This document shows, piece after piece, positions 15,375 through 22,630 of a DNA stretch of 64,000 nt. This DNA comes from JBQLZO01 sp052168315 (GTDB lineage Bacteria > Planctomycetota > Phycisphaerae > Phycisphaerales > UBA1924): the NCBI GenBank assembly GCA_052168315.1, contig JBQLZO010000043.1, positions 124,001 through 188,000 on the forward strand, given 5' to 3'. Every line of letters starts with the position of its first letter. The stretch's first letter is position 1. The position numbers were made by a program, and so were the translations under genes. The notes under the pieces were generated by a model. That model had not been told where the DNA came from, did no database searches, and was given only the letters and a program-made list of their open reading frames with translations.

Positions 15375-16616
15375 TCAGCGGACGATGTCGCGCCAGCGCG
15401 GCAGGTCGACAGCCCGCGGACCCGATCCCCCGCCGGCGGGGGCATCGCTCTTCACGCCGCTCGCCCGGGCGATCTGGTCGATCAGCGCCTGCGAGACATC
15501 GCGCGCCCGACCCTGCCAGCGGACGACTCCATCCGGGCTGGTCAGGTACGCGTAGGGCAGTTCACGCTCCGTGATCTGCAGGTCCTTCATCAGGGTCTTC
15601 TCGGGGTTGGACAGCAGCCCCCACTGGATATTGGTGGTGTTCCGCCAGGCCGCCGTGACGCGGTCGGTGTCGGCGATGACCCCGAGGATGACCACGGTGT
15701 CCGACTGCCGGAGCGCCCACCGGTTGTACTGGTTGATCAGGTCCATGCTCAGATTCGTCGGGTGTGTCAGCACATACAGCGTCACCCGCGGGCCCTCGTC
15801 CATGCCCGGCGCGTTCTGGACGAGTCCGAACTTCGTGGGATCGAACTCGGGCAACTCCTGCTCGCGCATGTCCTTGCCGGCGGGGGCGTTGTTCTTGTCG
15901 ACCCGCGGGTACCCGACCGCGCGGTCGTTGAGCCCGCTCGTGTCGGGCCCGACCACGGCGACGACCCGCTCATCGCGCGGCTTCATCGGCTTGGGCGCGG
16001 GCGCTTCGGGATCGAACGGTTCGGCGATCAGCTTGCGGAGCGCCTCGTCCAGCGTGGCGATCGACAGCCCCGCGTACCGCACCGCGCCCGAGCGGTCGAT
16101 CACAGAGATCACCGGGCGACGGAAGATCCCCATCTCGTCGAGGAAGCGGCCTCGCTTGTCGATCACGATCGGGTCCGTCGCGCCAAGCCGCTCGATGAAG
16201 GCCGCGGCGGTGTCGGCGCCCTCGGGCGTGTGCACGAAGATCGGAACGACATCGTTCGGATCGAACTGCTCGAGGATGCGGTCGATCCGGCGCGGCAGCG
16301 GGCGGCCCTCGGAGGTCGCCGACGACCAGCTCTGGATCACGACCACGCGCCCCCGCAGGTCCTCCCACTTGATCGGATCCGTGCCGACGAACTCAGCGTT
16401 CTCGCCGAACGCGGGTGGCGCGGCGCCGCGGGTCGTGTCCAGCAGGGCTCGCTCCTCGGCCGTCAGCCGCTGGTCGATCCAGGAGAGCTCCTGGTTGGTC
16501 AGCACGAGCGAGTCCTGCTTCAGGTTGTCCAGAAGCTGTGCTCCGGCCGTACCGCCCCACGCGAGGGCGATGAGAGACGCGAGGCAGGCTCCGGTCAGGT
16601 TGCGAACATGAGGCAT
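15375..16616 (-). CDS. Secreted thioredoxin-fold protein lacking redox cysteines
   Basis: A 413-residue exported protein with a signal peptide (ACLASLIALAWGG, AGAQ). Residues ~85-200 follow the TlpA/AhpC-like thioredoxin fold: WEDLRGRVVVIQSWSSATSE, then VVPIFVHTPEGADTAAAFIE, DPIVIDKRGRFLDEMGIFRRP and the cis-Pro-like PVISVIDRSGAVRYAG. A second similar module follows (RVTLYVLTHPTNLSMDLI, VVILGVIADTDRVTAAW, YAYLTSPDGVVRWQG). Where redox members have WCxxC, this protein has WSSATSE, so it cannot act as a dithiol oxidoreductase. AAGGGG before the ATG at 16616 favours that start over 16634. Likely a binding or structural role in the periplasm; true function unknown. Confidence 0.8.
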   Translation of the reverse strand: MPHVRNLTGACLASLIALAWGGTAGAQLLDNLKQDSLVLTNQELSWIDQRLTAEERALLDTTRGAAPPAFGENAEFVGTDPIKWEDLRGRVVVIQSWSSATSEGRPLPRRIDRILEQFDPNDVVPIFVHTPEGADTAAAFIERLGATDPIVIDKRGRFLDEMGIFRRPVISVIDRSGAVRYAGLSIATLDEALRKLIAEPFDPEAPAPKPMKPRDERVVAVVGPDTSGLNDRAVGYPRVDKNNAPAGKDMREQELPEFDPTKFGLVQNAPGMDEGPRVTLYVLTHPTNLSMDLINQYNRWALRQSDTVVILGVIADTDRVTAAWRNTTNIQWGLLSNPEKTLMKDLQITERELPYAYLTSPDGVVRWQGRARDVSQALIDQIARASGVKSDAPAGGGSGPRAVDLPRWRDIVR

Positions 16617-16907
16617 GGTGGCGGGCCCCTTCATGCGGATGGGAGAGGGATGATCGTTCCGGGATGGTACCGGTCGCGATCGCTTCCGACGCGACCGAAT
16701 CCGGGTCCGGTGCCCGGATCACCCGGATTTGTTGGGGCGATGGAAGGCGTGAGCCCAACCGCTGCGCCCGGACGGGGTACCATCGAGACCTGTCCCGCCG
16801 GCGGCGAGTCCGCCCGTGCGGCCGGGCGTCGTCGCCCCGGGTGTCCCGGTGCCGCGATCACGCCGGGATCGACCTTTCCCTGCCACGCAAGCTGGAGAAG
16901 CAGACCC

Positions 16908-18062
16908 ATGAACCGACTGATTTCCACCATCGCCGCGGCGGTGTCGGCCCTGTGCGTCGGCGCTGCCAGCGCCCAGCCCGCTATGAACCCGCCCGCGGAC
17001 CCGGACCGCATGCTCCCGAGCGATCAGGAGTTCGCCTATGTCCGGCTCAACACCACCATGGGCCCGATCCTGCTCGAACTCAACAACGCCAAGGCCCCCG
17101 TCTCCGCGTCCAACTTCGTCATGTACGCCGAGGATGGTCACTACGACGGCACGATCTTCCACCGGGTCATGGACAATTTCATGATCCAGGGCGGCGGCTT
17201 CACCACCGAGATGGAGCAGAAGGCGACCCGCGATCCGATCCGGAACGAGTGGCGCAACGGGCTCAAGAACACCCGCGGCACCATTGCCATGGCCCGTCTC
17301 GGCGGGCGGGCCGATTCGGCGACCTCCCAGTTCTTCATCAATGTGGCTGACAACGCTTTCCTCGACATGCCCCGCGACGGTGCCGGGTACGCCGTGTTCG
17401 GCAAGGTCATCGATGGCATGGAAGTGGTCGATGCGATCCGCGCCGCGAACACCCACACGGTCAACCGCGTCGTCGAGGCGGTGGATCCGCAGACCGGCCA
17501 GCCGAGCCGCATGGAAGTGCCGATGGAGAATGTGCCCGTCGAGCCGATCGTGATCGAGAAGGCCGAGCGGGTGGAGGCCGAGGCGATCTCCGAGGTGATC
17601 GCCAAGGCCCGCGCCGCCGAGGAAGCGGCCGCCAAGGCCGAGCAGGAGCGGGTGGCGCGGCTCTCGTCCATGGATGCCGGTCTGGAGTGGCTCGTGGAGA
17701 ACCACGGCGTCGATCCGGCCAGCGTCACCAAGCACGAGTCCGGCCTGTGGTCCGTGGTGATCTCCCAGGGCGCCGGCGAGGCGACTCCCGCGCCCACCGA
17801 TCAGGTCACCGTCCACTACACCGGCTGGCTGACCGACGGCACCAAGTTCGACTCCTCGCGCGACCGCGGGCAGCCGGCGACCTTCGGGCTGAACCAGGTC
17901 ATCTCCGGTTGGACCGAGGGGCTCGGATACATGACCGCCGGTGAGCGGCGCTATCTCATCATCCCGGGCGATCTGGCCTACGGCCCGCGGGGACGCGCCC
18001 CGACCATCCCGCCCAACGGCGTGCTCATCTTCGATGTCGAACTCATCGAGATCCCCGGCTGA
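16908..18062 (+). CDS. Secreted cyclophilin-FKBP fusion peptidyl-prolyl isomerase
   Basis: A 384-residue exported isomerase with two unrelated PPIase domains that speed cis-trans proline isomerisation. Signal peptide: MNRLISTIAAAVSALCVGA, cut near ASAQPA. Cyclophilin domain ~42-200: DGTIFHRVMDNFMIQGGGF with the catalytic Arg, RGTIAMARLGGRADSATSQF and the FFINVAD strand. A charged Ala/Glu-rich helix (~210-245) links to the FKBP domain (~265-384): VTVHYTGWLTDGTKFDSSRD, VISGWTEGL, YLIIPGDLAYG. Key pocket residues (Y, F, D, V-I, W, Y) are kept. GGAGAAG before ATG 16908 sets the start. This order, cyclophilin then FKBP, is the rare dual-immunophilin design. Confidence 0.92.
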   Translation: MNRLISTIAAAVSALCVGAASAQPAMNPPADPDRMLPSDQEFAYVRLNTTMGPILLELNNAKAPVSASNFVMYAEDGHYDGTIFHRVMDNFMIQGGGFTTEMEQKATRDPIRNEWRNGLKNTRGTIAMARLGGRADSATSQFFINVADNAFLDMPRDGAGYAVFGKVIDGMEVVDAIRAANTHTVNRVVEAVDPQTGQPSRMEVPMENVPVEPIVIEKAERVEAEAISEVIAKARAAEEAAAKAEQERVARLSSMDAGLEWLVENHGVDPASVTKHESGLWSVVISQGAGEATPAPTDQVTVHYTGWLTDGTKFDSSRDRGQPATFGLNQVISGWTEGLGYMTAGERRYLIIPGDLAYGPRGRAPTIPPNGVLIFDVELIEIPG

Positions 18063-18110
18063 CCTCCCCGCCGGACCCTGTAAGCACCCATCACGGTCAA
18101 CACTCCCCGC

Positions 18111-18136
18111 GCGGCGGCCCTCAATGGCCGCCGCGT
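18111..18136 (+). terminator. Hairpin after the dual PPIase gene
   Basis: Perfect 10-base arms (CGCGGCGGCC and its complement) around a CTCAAT loop, 49 bases after the stop codon. The following bases (TGGTCGTTGGTG) are only weakly T-rich, so a terminator role is likely but not certain. Confidence 0.5.
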
Positions 18137-18178
18137 GGTCGTTGGTGCCCACGCCCGCCCGCGCGTACCCTTGCCCCC

Positions 18179-18859
18179 ATGGAACACCGGATCATTAGCA
18201 TCGGCGCGATGGACATGCACCCGCTGTGGGGCGAGAAGGCCCCCGTTCGCACCGGGCACGCCACCACCACGCTGCTCATCGCCGGCTCCATGAAGCTGCT
18301 CGTCGACCCCGGGCTCCCGGGCAACATCCTCGAGGCCAGGCTCGGCGAGCGGGCCAACATCAAGATCAGCGACATCACCCATGTCTTCCTGACCTCGTTC
18401 CGCCCGGATGTCCGGCGCGGGCTCCCCGCGTTCGACGGCGCGGTGTGGTGGATCTCGGAGTCCGAGCGGGAGACCTACGGCGTGCCGCTGGCGGCCCAGT
18501 ACCGGCAGGCCGCCGAGGACAACGACCGCGATCTCATGCAGGCCATCGAGCCGGAGGTGGCGCTGCTGAAGCGATGCGAGCCCGCGCCCGATGAGCTCGC
18601 GGAGAATCTCAAGCTCTTCCCGCTCCCGGGCGTCACGCCGGGGCTCACGGGGCTGATCCTCGCCCATCCGCGGTACACGCTGGTCGTCGCCGGCGATGCG
18701 GTCCCGACCATCGAGCACCTCGAGCAGGGCAAGGCGCCGCAGAAGGCCATCGATGTCGATCAGGCCCGCGAGAGCCTCGCCGAAGTGGTCGAGATCGCTG
18801 ATCTGATCATCCCCGGGCGCGACAACATCGTGCTCAACCCGACGAAGCGCCCGTTCTGA
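18179..18859 (+). CDS. Metallo-beta-lactamase-fold protein lacking metal-binding histidines
   Basis: The 226 residues align to the MBL-fold hydrolase pattern: HATTTLLIAGSMKLLVDPGL (strand with the usual DxG), then ISDITHVFLTSFRPDVRRGL at the place of the metal motif, LFPLPGVTPGLTGLIL at the place of TPGHTPGH, and YTLVVAGDAVPT. In active members the motif is HxHxDH; here it reads SFRPDV, so three His are gone while the Asp remains, and the fourth His of the TPGH turn is Val or Leu. It is therefore probably a non-catalytic binding protein or uses altered chemistry. The frame is intact and ends cleanly, so it is not a decayed pseudogene. Followed after 65 bases by an SMR exporter on the same strand. 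Confidence 0.82.
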   Translation: MEHRIISIGAMDMHPLWGEKAPVRTGHATTTLLIAGSMKLLVDPGLPGNILEARLGERANIKISDITHVFLTSFRPDVRRGLPAFDGAVWWISESERETYGVPLAAQYRQAAEDNDRDLMQAIEPEVALLKRCEPAPDELAENLKLFPLPGVTPGLTGLILAHPRYTLVVAGDAVPTIEHLEQGKAPQKAIDVDQARESLAEVVEIADLIIPGRDNIVLNPTKRPF

Positions 18860-18924
18860 TGGGCACGCGGCCGTTCCGATGCGGGCCCACGCGGCGTCCC
18901 CACACACTGTGAAAGAGACATGAC

Positions 18925-19281
18925 ATGGCATGGTTGATCCTGTTCGTCGCGAGTCTCTTCGAGATCGGCTGGGCCGTCGGGCTCAAGTACACCCAGGGGT
19001 TCACGCGGCCCGTGCCCACGGTGCTCACGATCGGCGCCATGGCCATCAGCATGTACCTGCTCGCGATCGCCGCCCGCACGCTCCCGATCGGCACGGCCTA
19101 CGCCGTCTGGGTCGGCATCGGTGCCGCTGGCACGGCCGCGCTCGGCATCTGGCTCTTCAAGGAGCCGGTGACTGTCGCCCGCATGGTGTTCCTGCTCATG
19201 CTCATCGTCGCGATCGTCGGGCTCAAGCTCACGGGCGGCGCCGCCGCCGAAGCGCTCCCGCCTGTTCCCGCCGGTGAGTGA
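18925..19281 (+). CDS. sugE: SMR family exporter, SugE/Gdx-like
   Basis: A 118-residue small multidrug resistance family protein with four hydrophobic helices (AWLILFVASLFEIGW; PVPTVLTIGAMAISMYLLAI; GTAYAVWVGIGAAGTAALGI; ARMVFLLMLIVAIVGLKL). The essential Glu in helix 1 is present (FEIGWAVGLKYTQGF), and the LPIGTAYAVWVGIGAAGTA segment is characteristic. The SugE/Gdx branch exports guanidinium ions in exchange for protons; the EmrE branch exports quaternary ammonium drugs. The GWAVGLK context favours SugE/Gdx. Usually two subunits form a dual-topology dimer, and only one gene is seen here. I found no convincing guanidine riboswitch upstream. The tail after helix 4 is slightly longer than usual. 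Confidence 0.88.
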   Translation: MAWLILFVASLFEIGWAVGLKYTQGFTRPVPTVLTIGAMAISMYLLAIAARTLPIGTAYAVWVGIGAAGTAALGIWLFKEPVTVARMVFLLMLIVAIVGLKLTGGAAAEALPPVPAGE

Positions 19282-19307
19282 TCGCGCCGCCCTGTTGGCG
19301 GGCTCGA

Positions 19308-20015
19308 TCAGGCATCGGGGCGGTCGACGACCATGATCTGATCGAGCGGCTTCCGCTCCATGTCCGGCACCGTGGCATCGGGCGCGGGATACCCCACCGG
19401 GAGCAGCAGGAACGCGCGCTCGTGTTCCGGACGGCGGAGCACATCGGTCAGGAACTTCATCGGGCTCGGCGTGTGCGTGAGCGTGGCCAGCCCCGCGTGA
19501 TGGATCGCGCTGATGAGCATCCCGCAGGCGATGCCCACCGATTCCTCGCGGTAGTACACCATGCCGCCATCGTCGGTCTTGGCCAGCGCGAACACGACGA
19601 TCAGCCACGGCGCGATCTCGAGGAACGGCTTGGACGCGTCGGTGCCCAGCGGAGCCAGGTCCTCCAGCCACCGGCGCGAGGCGCGGCGCTGGTAGAACTC
19701 CCGCTCCTCCGCCTCGGCGGCGAGCCGGATCTCGCGCTTCAGCGCCGGATCGCTCACGCACACGAAGCGCCAAGGCTGCTTATGGGCCCCCGATGGGGCC
19801 GTGCCGCCGGCCCGGCAGATCCACTCGATCGCCTCGCGCGGCACCGGTGTGTCCGCGAAGTACCGGCACGATCGACGCTGGTCCATGACCTCGAAGAACC
19901 GGCGGGCGCCGGCCTCGGGGGGCACGCCCGGGTCGTACCGCCGGTACGCCCGGTGCGGGAGGAGTGGGGGGAGCCCGTCGTGCCGGTTGGTGTCCGTTTG
20001 GATAGGGTCGCTCAT
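19308..20015 (-). CDS. Nitroreductase-family flavoprotein, iodotyrosine deiodinase-like
   Basis: A 235-residue FMN protein whose sequence follows the iodotyrosine deiodinase (IYD) branch rather than ordinary nitroreductases: RRSCRYFADTPVP, GGTAPSGAHKQPWRFVCV, YYREESVGIACGMLISAI, HHAGLATLTHTP and the nearly invariant LLLPVGYP...ATVPD, RKPLDQIMVV ending. In vertebrate IYD a Glu, Tyr and Lys close over the halotyrosine; here E104, Y108 and K129 have the same spacing (4 and 21). Such enzymes reductively remove halogens from halotyrosine. ATG 20015 with AGGA upstream is preferred; the upstream extension to 20198 is not supported. It converges on the sugE-like gene. Substrate is inferred, not shown. 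Confidence 0.88.
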   Translation of the reverse strand: MSDPIQTDTNRHDGLPPLLPHRAYRRYDPGVPPEAGARRFFEVMDQRRSCRYFADTPVPREAIEWICRAGGTAPSGAHKQPWRFVCVSDPALKREIRLAAEAEEREFYQRRASRRWLEDLAPLGTDASKPFLEIAPWLIVVFALAKTDDGGMVYYREESVGIACGMLISAIHHAGLATLTHTPSPMKFLTDVLRRPEHERAFLLLPVGYPAPDATVPDMERKPLDQIMVVDRPDA

Positions 20016-20222
20016 GCCGGGCATCCTGACAGATCCGCGCGTTGTTTGTCGGGGGTATGCACACACGGATCTGTTCCGGCGGCGTCTGCATTCCGTGTTG
20101 CGATGGTTCGATCGTGGGGTGGGCGGCGCTGGCCCACAGCGCCGCCCCCTCGATCGGGCCACCGTGGGGTCCCATTCGACACGATGGTCTCGGTTCACGA
20201 ACGCTCAACGAGGAGTGCGACG

Positions 20223-21389
20223 ATGTTCCATGGAAACAGTGATGCAGCCGCCCGCCGCGTGCGGCGCGAAAGACGATGGGGTGTCGGCGGAGCGATGATC
20301 GCCGCCTCGGCGCTGGCGATCTCGATGATGGGTCCGGCCGCCTCCGCGGTCGATTCCAAGGACAACGCCGCACTCAAGTACTGGCGCGCGCTGTCGCTCA
20401 TGACCGACGAGCAGTCCAGGGCGCTGCGTGGGGCGGTGTACTCGATCACGGAGTACGGGCTCGAATTCGATGAGGGCGAGCGGGTCATGGAGGCCGATGA
20501 GCTGCTCGATCAGATGGACCTGGTCATCGAGATGCTCGTCGAGGGCTCGCAGCTGACCGGGTGCGACTTCGCGGTCGACTGGCACAAGGGCATCGAGGCG
20601 TTGCTCCCCGAGCTCTCGCCGATGCGCAACGCCGCGCGGCTGCTCATGCTCGACGCGTCGCGGGAACTCAACAGCGGCGACCCGGAGGCTGCGGCCGAGC
20701 GGGTCGCCACCGTGCTCCGCATGGGCGAGCATGTCTCGCAGGATCCGGTGCTGATCACCTCGCTAGTCGGGCTGGCCATGTTCCGCATGGCCGGCGACTT
20801 CGCGATCGCCGGCGAGCGGGCCGGCGTGTGGACCGAGGAATCGCGGACCACCATCGCCCACGCGCTCGATCGGTACCACGGCGAGGACCCGTTCCGGTTC
20901 ATCCGGTCCATGCGCGGCGAGGAGCGCTGGGTCGGCGACTGGCTGGAGCAGCGCATCGACAAAGAATGGAGCACGCCCGAGGGGTTCCTCGAGGATGTCA
21001 GGATGTTTACAGAAGTGGTCTCGATCGACCCGGGTCCGGCCGGCGGCGGGGCCAAGGCGCCCGCGGCGGATGCGAACAGGCAGTCGGCGATGCCCGAAGA
21101 GCCGCGCGAGATCCCCGACGAACTCCGCGCCATCATGGAATCGCCCGATCTGAGGGAGGCGCTCAAGCAGGAAGTGGAACTTTACCGCACCGCGGTGCGA
21201 ATCAACACGGAAGCGTGGAACAGCCCCGACGCCCTCCAGCGGTTCGAGCGCTTCGAGCGCATGCTCGGTGAGGGAGAATTCGGGGTGCTCTCGCAGTGGA
21301 TGATCCCCTCGTTCACGCGTGCCCACAAGCAGGACCACGAGGCGCGCGCATTTCTTGAGGAACTCCGGTTTGCGTTCCGATCGCGGTGA
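20223..21389 (+). CDS. Hypothetical exported helical protein upstream of sigma factor
   Basis: A 388-residue protein with a long signal sequence (RRERRWGVGGAMIAASALAI, then SMMGPAASAVDS), followed by a largely helical, acidic protein: DNAALKYWRALSLMTDEQS, repeated ELLDQMDLVIEMLVEG, LMLDASRELNSGDPEAAAE and a Pro/Ala-rich break near residue 275. The start ATG is preceded by ACGAGGAG. The pattern resembles other planctomycete proteins of unknown function that begin with YWRALSLM-like helices. It is 12 bases upstream of a sigma factor gene on the same strand and likely shares its transcript, so it may be linked to the stress or envelope response that the sigma factor serves. No named domain recognised. 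Confidence 0.75.
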   Translation: MFHGNSDAAARRVRRERRWGVGGAMIAASALAISMMGPAASAVDSKDNAALKYWRALSLMTDEQSRALRGAVYSITEYGLEFDEGERVMEADELLDQMDLVIEMLVEGSQLTGCDFAVDWHKGIEALLPELSPMRNAARLLMLDASRELNSGDPEAAAERVATVLRMGEHVSQDPVLITSLVGLAMFRMAGDFAIAGERAGVWTEESRTTIAHALDRYHGEDPFRFIRSMRGEERWVGDWLEQRIDKEWSTPEGFLEDVRMFTEVVSIDPGPAGGGAKAPAADANRQSAMPEEPREIPDELRAIMESPDLREALKQEVELYRTAVRINTEAWNSPDALQRFERFERMLGEGEFGVLSQWMIPSFTRAHKQDHEARAFLEELRFAFRSR

Positions 21390-21401
21390 TCCGGCGGTAC
21401 G

Positions 21402-22127
21402 ATGCCGGGTGATCAAACGCATCCGGCCCGACCCCCCGAGGATCTCGTGGACCACGAACGCGCCACAGACACCGAATTGCTGATCGCATCCCGGCTCGGC
21501 GATGAGCGTGCGGCAACCACGCTCTACGCACGCATCTCACCGATGCTCCGGGCGCTGGCCCGGCTCACCCTCCGAGACCACCACCTGGCCGAGGATGCGG
21601 TGCAGCGAACATTCGTGCGGGTGATGCAGGTGCCCAAGAAGGAACTGATGAAGGTCCAGGACGCCCGATCATGGATGGTGCGGGTCGCACGGAACGAGTC
21701 GGCCTCGCTGGCCAGATCGCTCGCCCGCGCTCGCGCCCGCGACCAGCGCGCGGGCGAGCGATCCGATCGGCGCCGTCGCGCGTTCGACCCCACGCTCTCC
21801 AGCGCTTCCGAGGGGTTCGCGCCGGGAGATCCGATCGGCGAGGCCGTTGAGGAGCTCGCCGAGGAGCTCCGCGAGATCGTCTATCTCCGCCATGTCGCCG
21901 GGCTGACCTTCGACCAGATCGAGTCGGCCACCGGTATCAACCGCAACACCGCCTCGTCGCGCCACCGGCTCGCGATGCGGCGGCTCCGCGAAGCGCTCGC
22001 ACCCGATGCCGGCACGCCTGACTCCATCCCGCTCGCCGCACCGCCCATCCCCGCATCGTCGATCGACGGTGCGATGCTCACCGAGTTCGACGCTTCGAGC
22101 GCCGAGGAGCCCAGCCATGCCCGCTGA
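21402..22127 (+). CDS. ECF-type RNA polymerase sigma factor
   Basis: A 241-residue sigma-70 family factor. Region 2 is visible as LYARISPMLRALARLTLRDH, AEDAVQRTFVRVMQ and DARSWMVRVARNESASLAR (core binding and -10 recognition); region 4 as LREIVYLRHVAGLTFDQIES followed by NRNTASSRHRLAMRRLREAL, the helix-turn-helix for the -35 element. Between them is a basic, Arg-rich linker (RARARDQRAGERSDRRRRAF), and the C-terminus has a ~45-residue Pro/Ser/Ala-rich tail beyond region 4, unusual for a minimal ECF factor. The GTG at 21447 is an alternative start. The downstream gene overlaps its end and encodes a single-pass membrane protein, the usual layout of sigma and anti-sigma pairs. Confidence 0.9.
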   Translation: MPGDQTHPARPPEDLVDHERATDTELLIASRLGDERAATTLYARISPMLRALARLTLRDHHLAEDAVQRTFVRVMQVPKKELMKVQDARSWMVRVARNESASLARSLARARARDQRAGERSDRRRRAFDPTLSSASEGFAPGDPIGEAVEELAEELREIVYLRHVAGLTFDQIESATGINRNTASSRHRLAMRRLREALAPDAGTPDSIPLAAPPIPASSIDGAMLTEFDASSAEEPSHAR

Positions 22128-22614
22128 GCCCATCACCGAGCCGACGATGCCCGATCTCAGCGCCGATCAGTCCATCGACAAGGGATTCGTCCAGGAGCTG
22201 GACGCGTGGGGGCGGCGCGAGCTGAACAGGCTCGGCGACTCCGGCGCGCACGCCGCGCCGCCGGAGGCGATGCTCGCGGAGGTCCGGCGTTCGGGCGCTG
22301 CGCGGACGATCGCCCGAGGGGTCGTGATCGCCATCGCCTTCCTCGCCCTCGTGTGCCTGCTGGCGGTCATGCTCCGCTCAGCGATGGATGTCGCACCTGA
22401 TCCCGTGGCTCCCCGTCCCGCTCCCCCGCCGGTGCCGCTGCACGGCGATCACCCGCACGGGCTCAATGATCACCACACGATGCCGACTCACCAGGCCCTT
22501 CTCTCCGAGAACGCGGGGCGTCCCGTGCAGCACCTGAGCCTGCCCGAGCCCCGCGGCGGCGCCGGGGCCGCGCACCAGCCGATCCCGACGATGACCACCC
22601 GCACCGGGCTCTGA
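22117..22614 (+). CDS. Single-pass membrane protein, possible anti-sigma factor
   Basis: A 165-residue protein that starts inside the sigma gene (ATG 22117, GAGGAG upstream), overlapping its last 11 bases. A soluble cytoplasmic part of ~70 residues (FVQELDAWGRRELNRLGDSG, PPEAMLAEVRRSGAART) precedes one transmembrane helix (GVVIAIAFLALVCLLAVML, ~69-88) and an outer region rich in Pro and His (PLHGDHPHGLNDHHTMPTHQ). The overlap and topology match anti-sigma factors, but it lacks a recognisable zinc-binding HxxxCxxC motif. The histidine-rich outer part might bind metal. Function is inferred from context only. Confidence 0.72.
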   Translation: MPAEPITEPTMPDLSADQSIDKGFVQELDAWGRRELNRLGDSGAHAAPPEAMLAEVRRSGAARTIARGVVIAIAFLALVCLLAVMLRSAMDVAPDPVAPRPAPPPVPLHGDHPHGLNDHHTMPTHQALLSENAGRPVQHLSLPEPRGGAGAAHQPIPTMTTRTGL

Positions 22615-22630
22615 TCGTGCCACGGCTCGT

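Noticed and set aside
18179..18859. MBL-like gene as a decaying pseudogene
   Set aside because: The frame is full length with typical codon use; loss of metal residues is selective, so it is treated as an intact non-catalytic protein.
18860..18924. Guanidine riboswitch before the SugE-like gene
   Set aside because: Only 65 bases are available and I could not form the paired hairpins with ACGR loops expected of the guanidine-II class.
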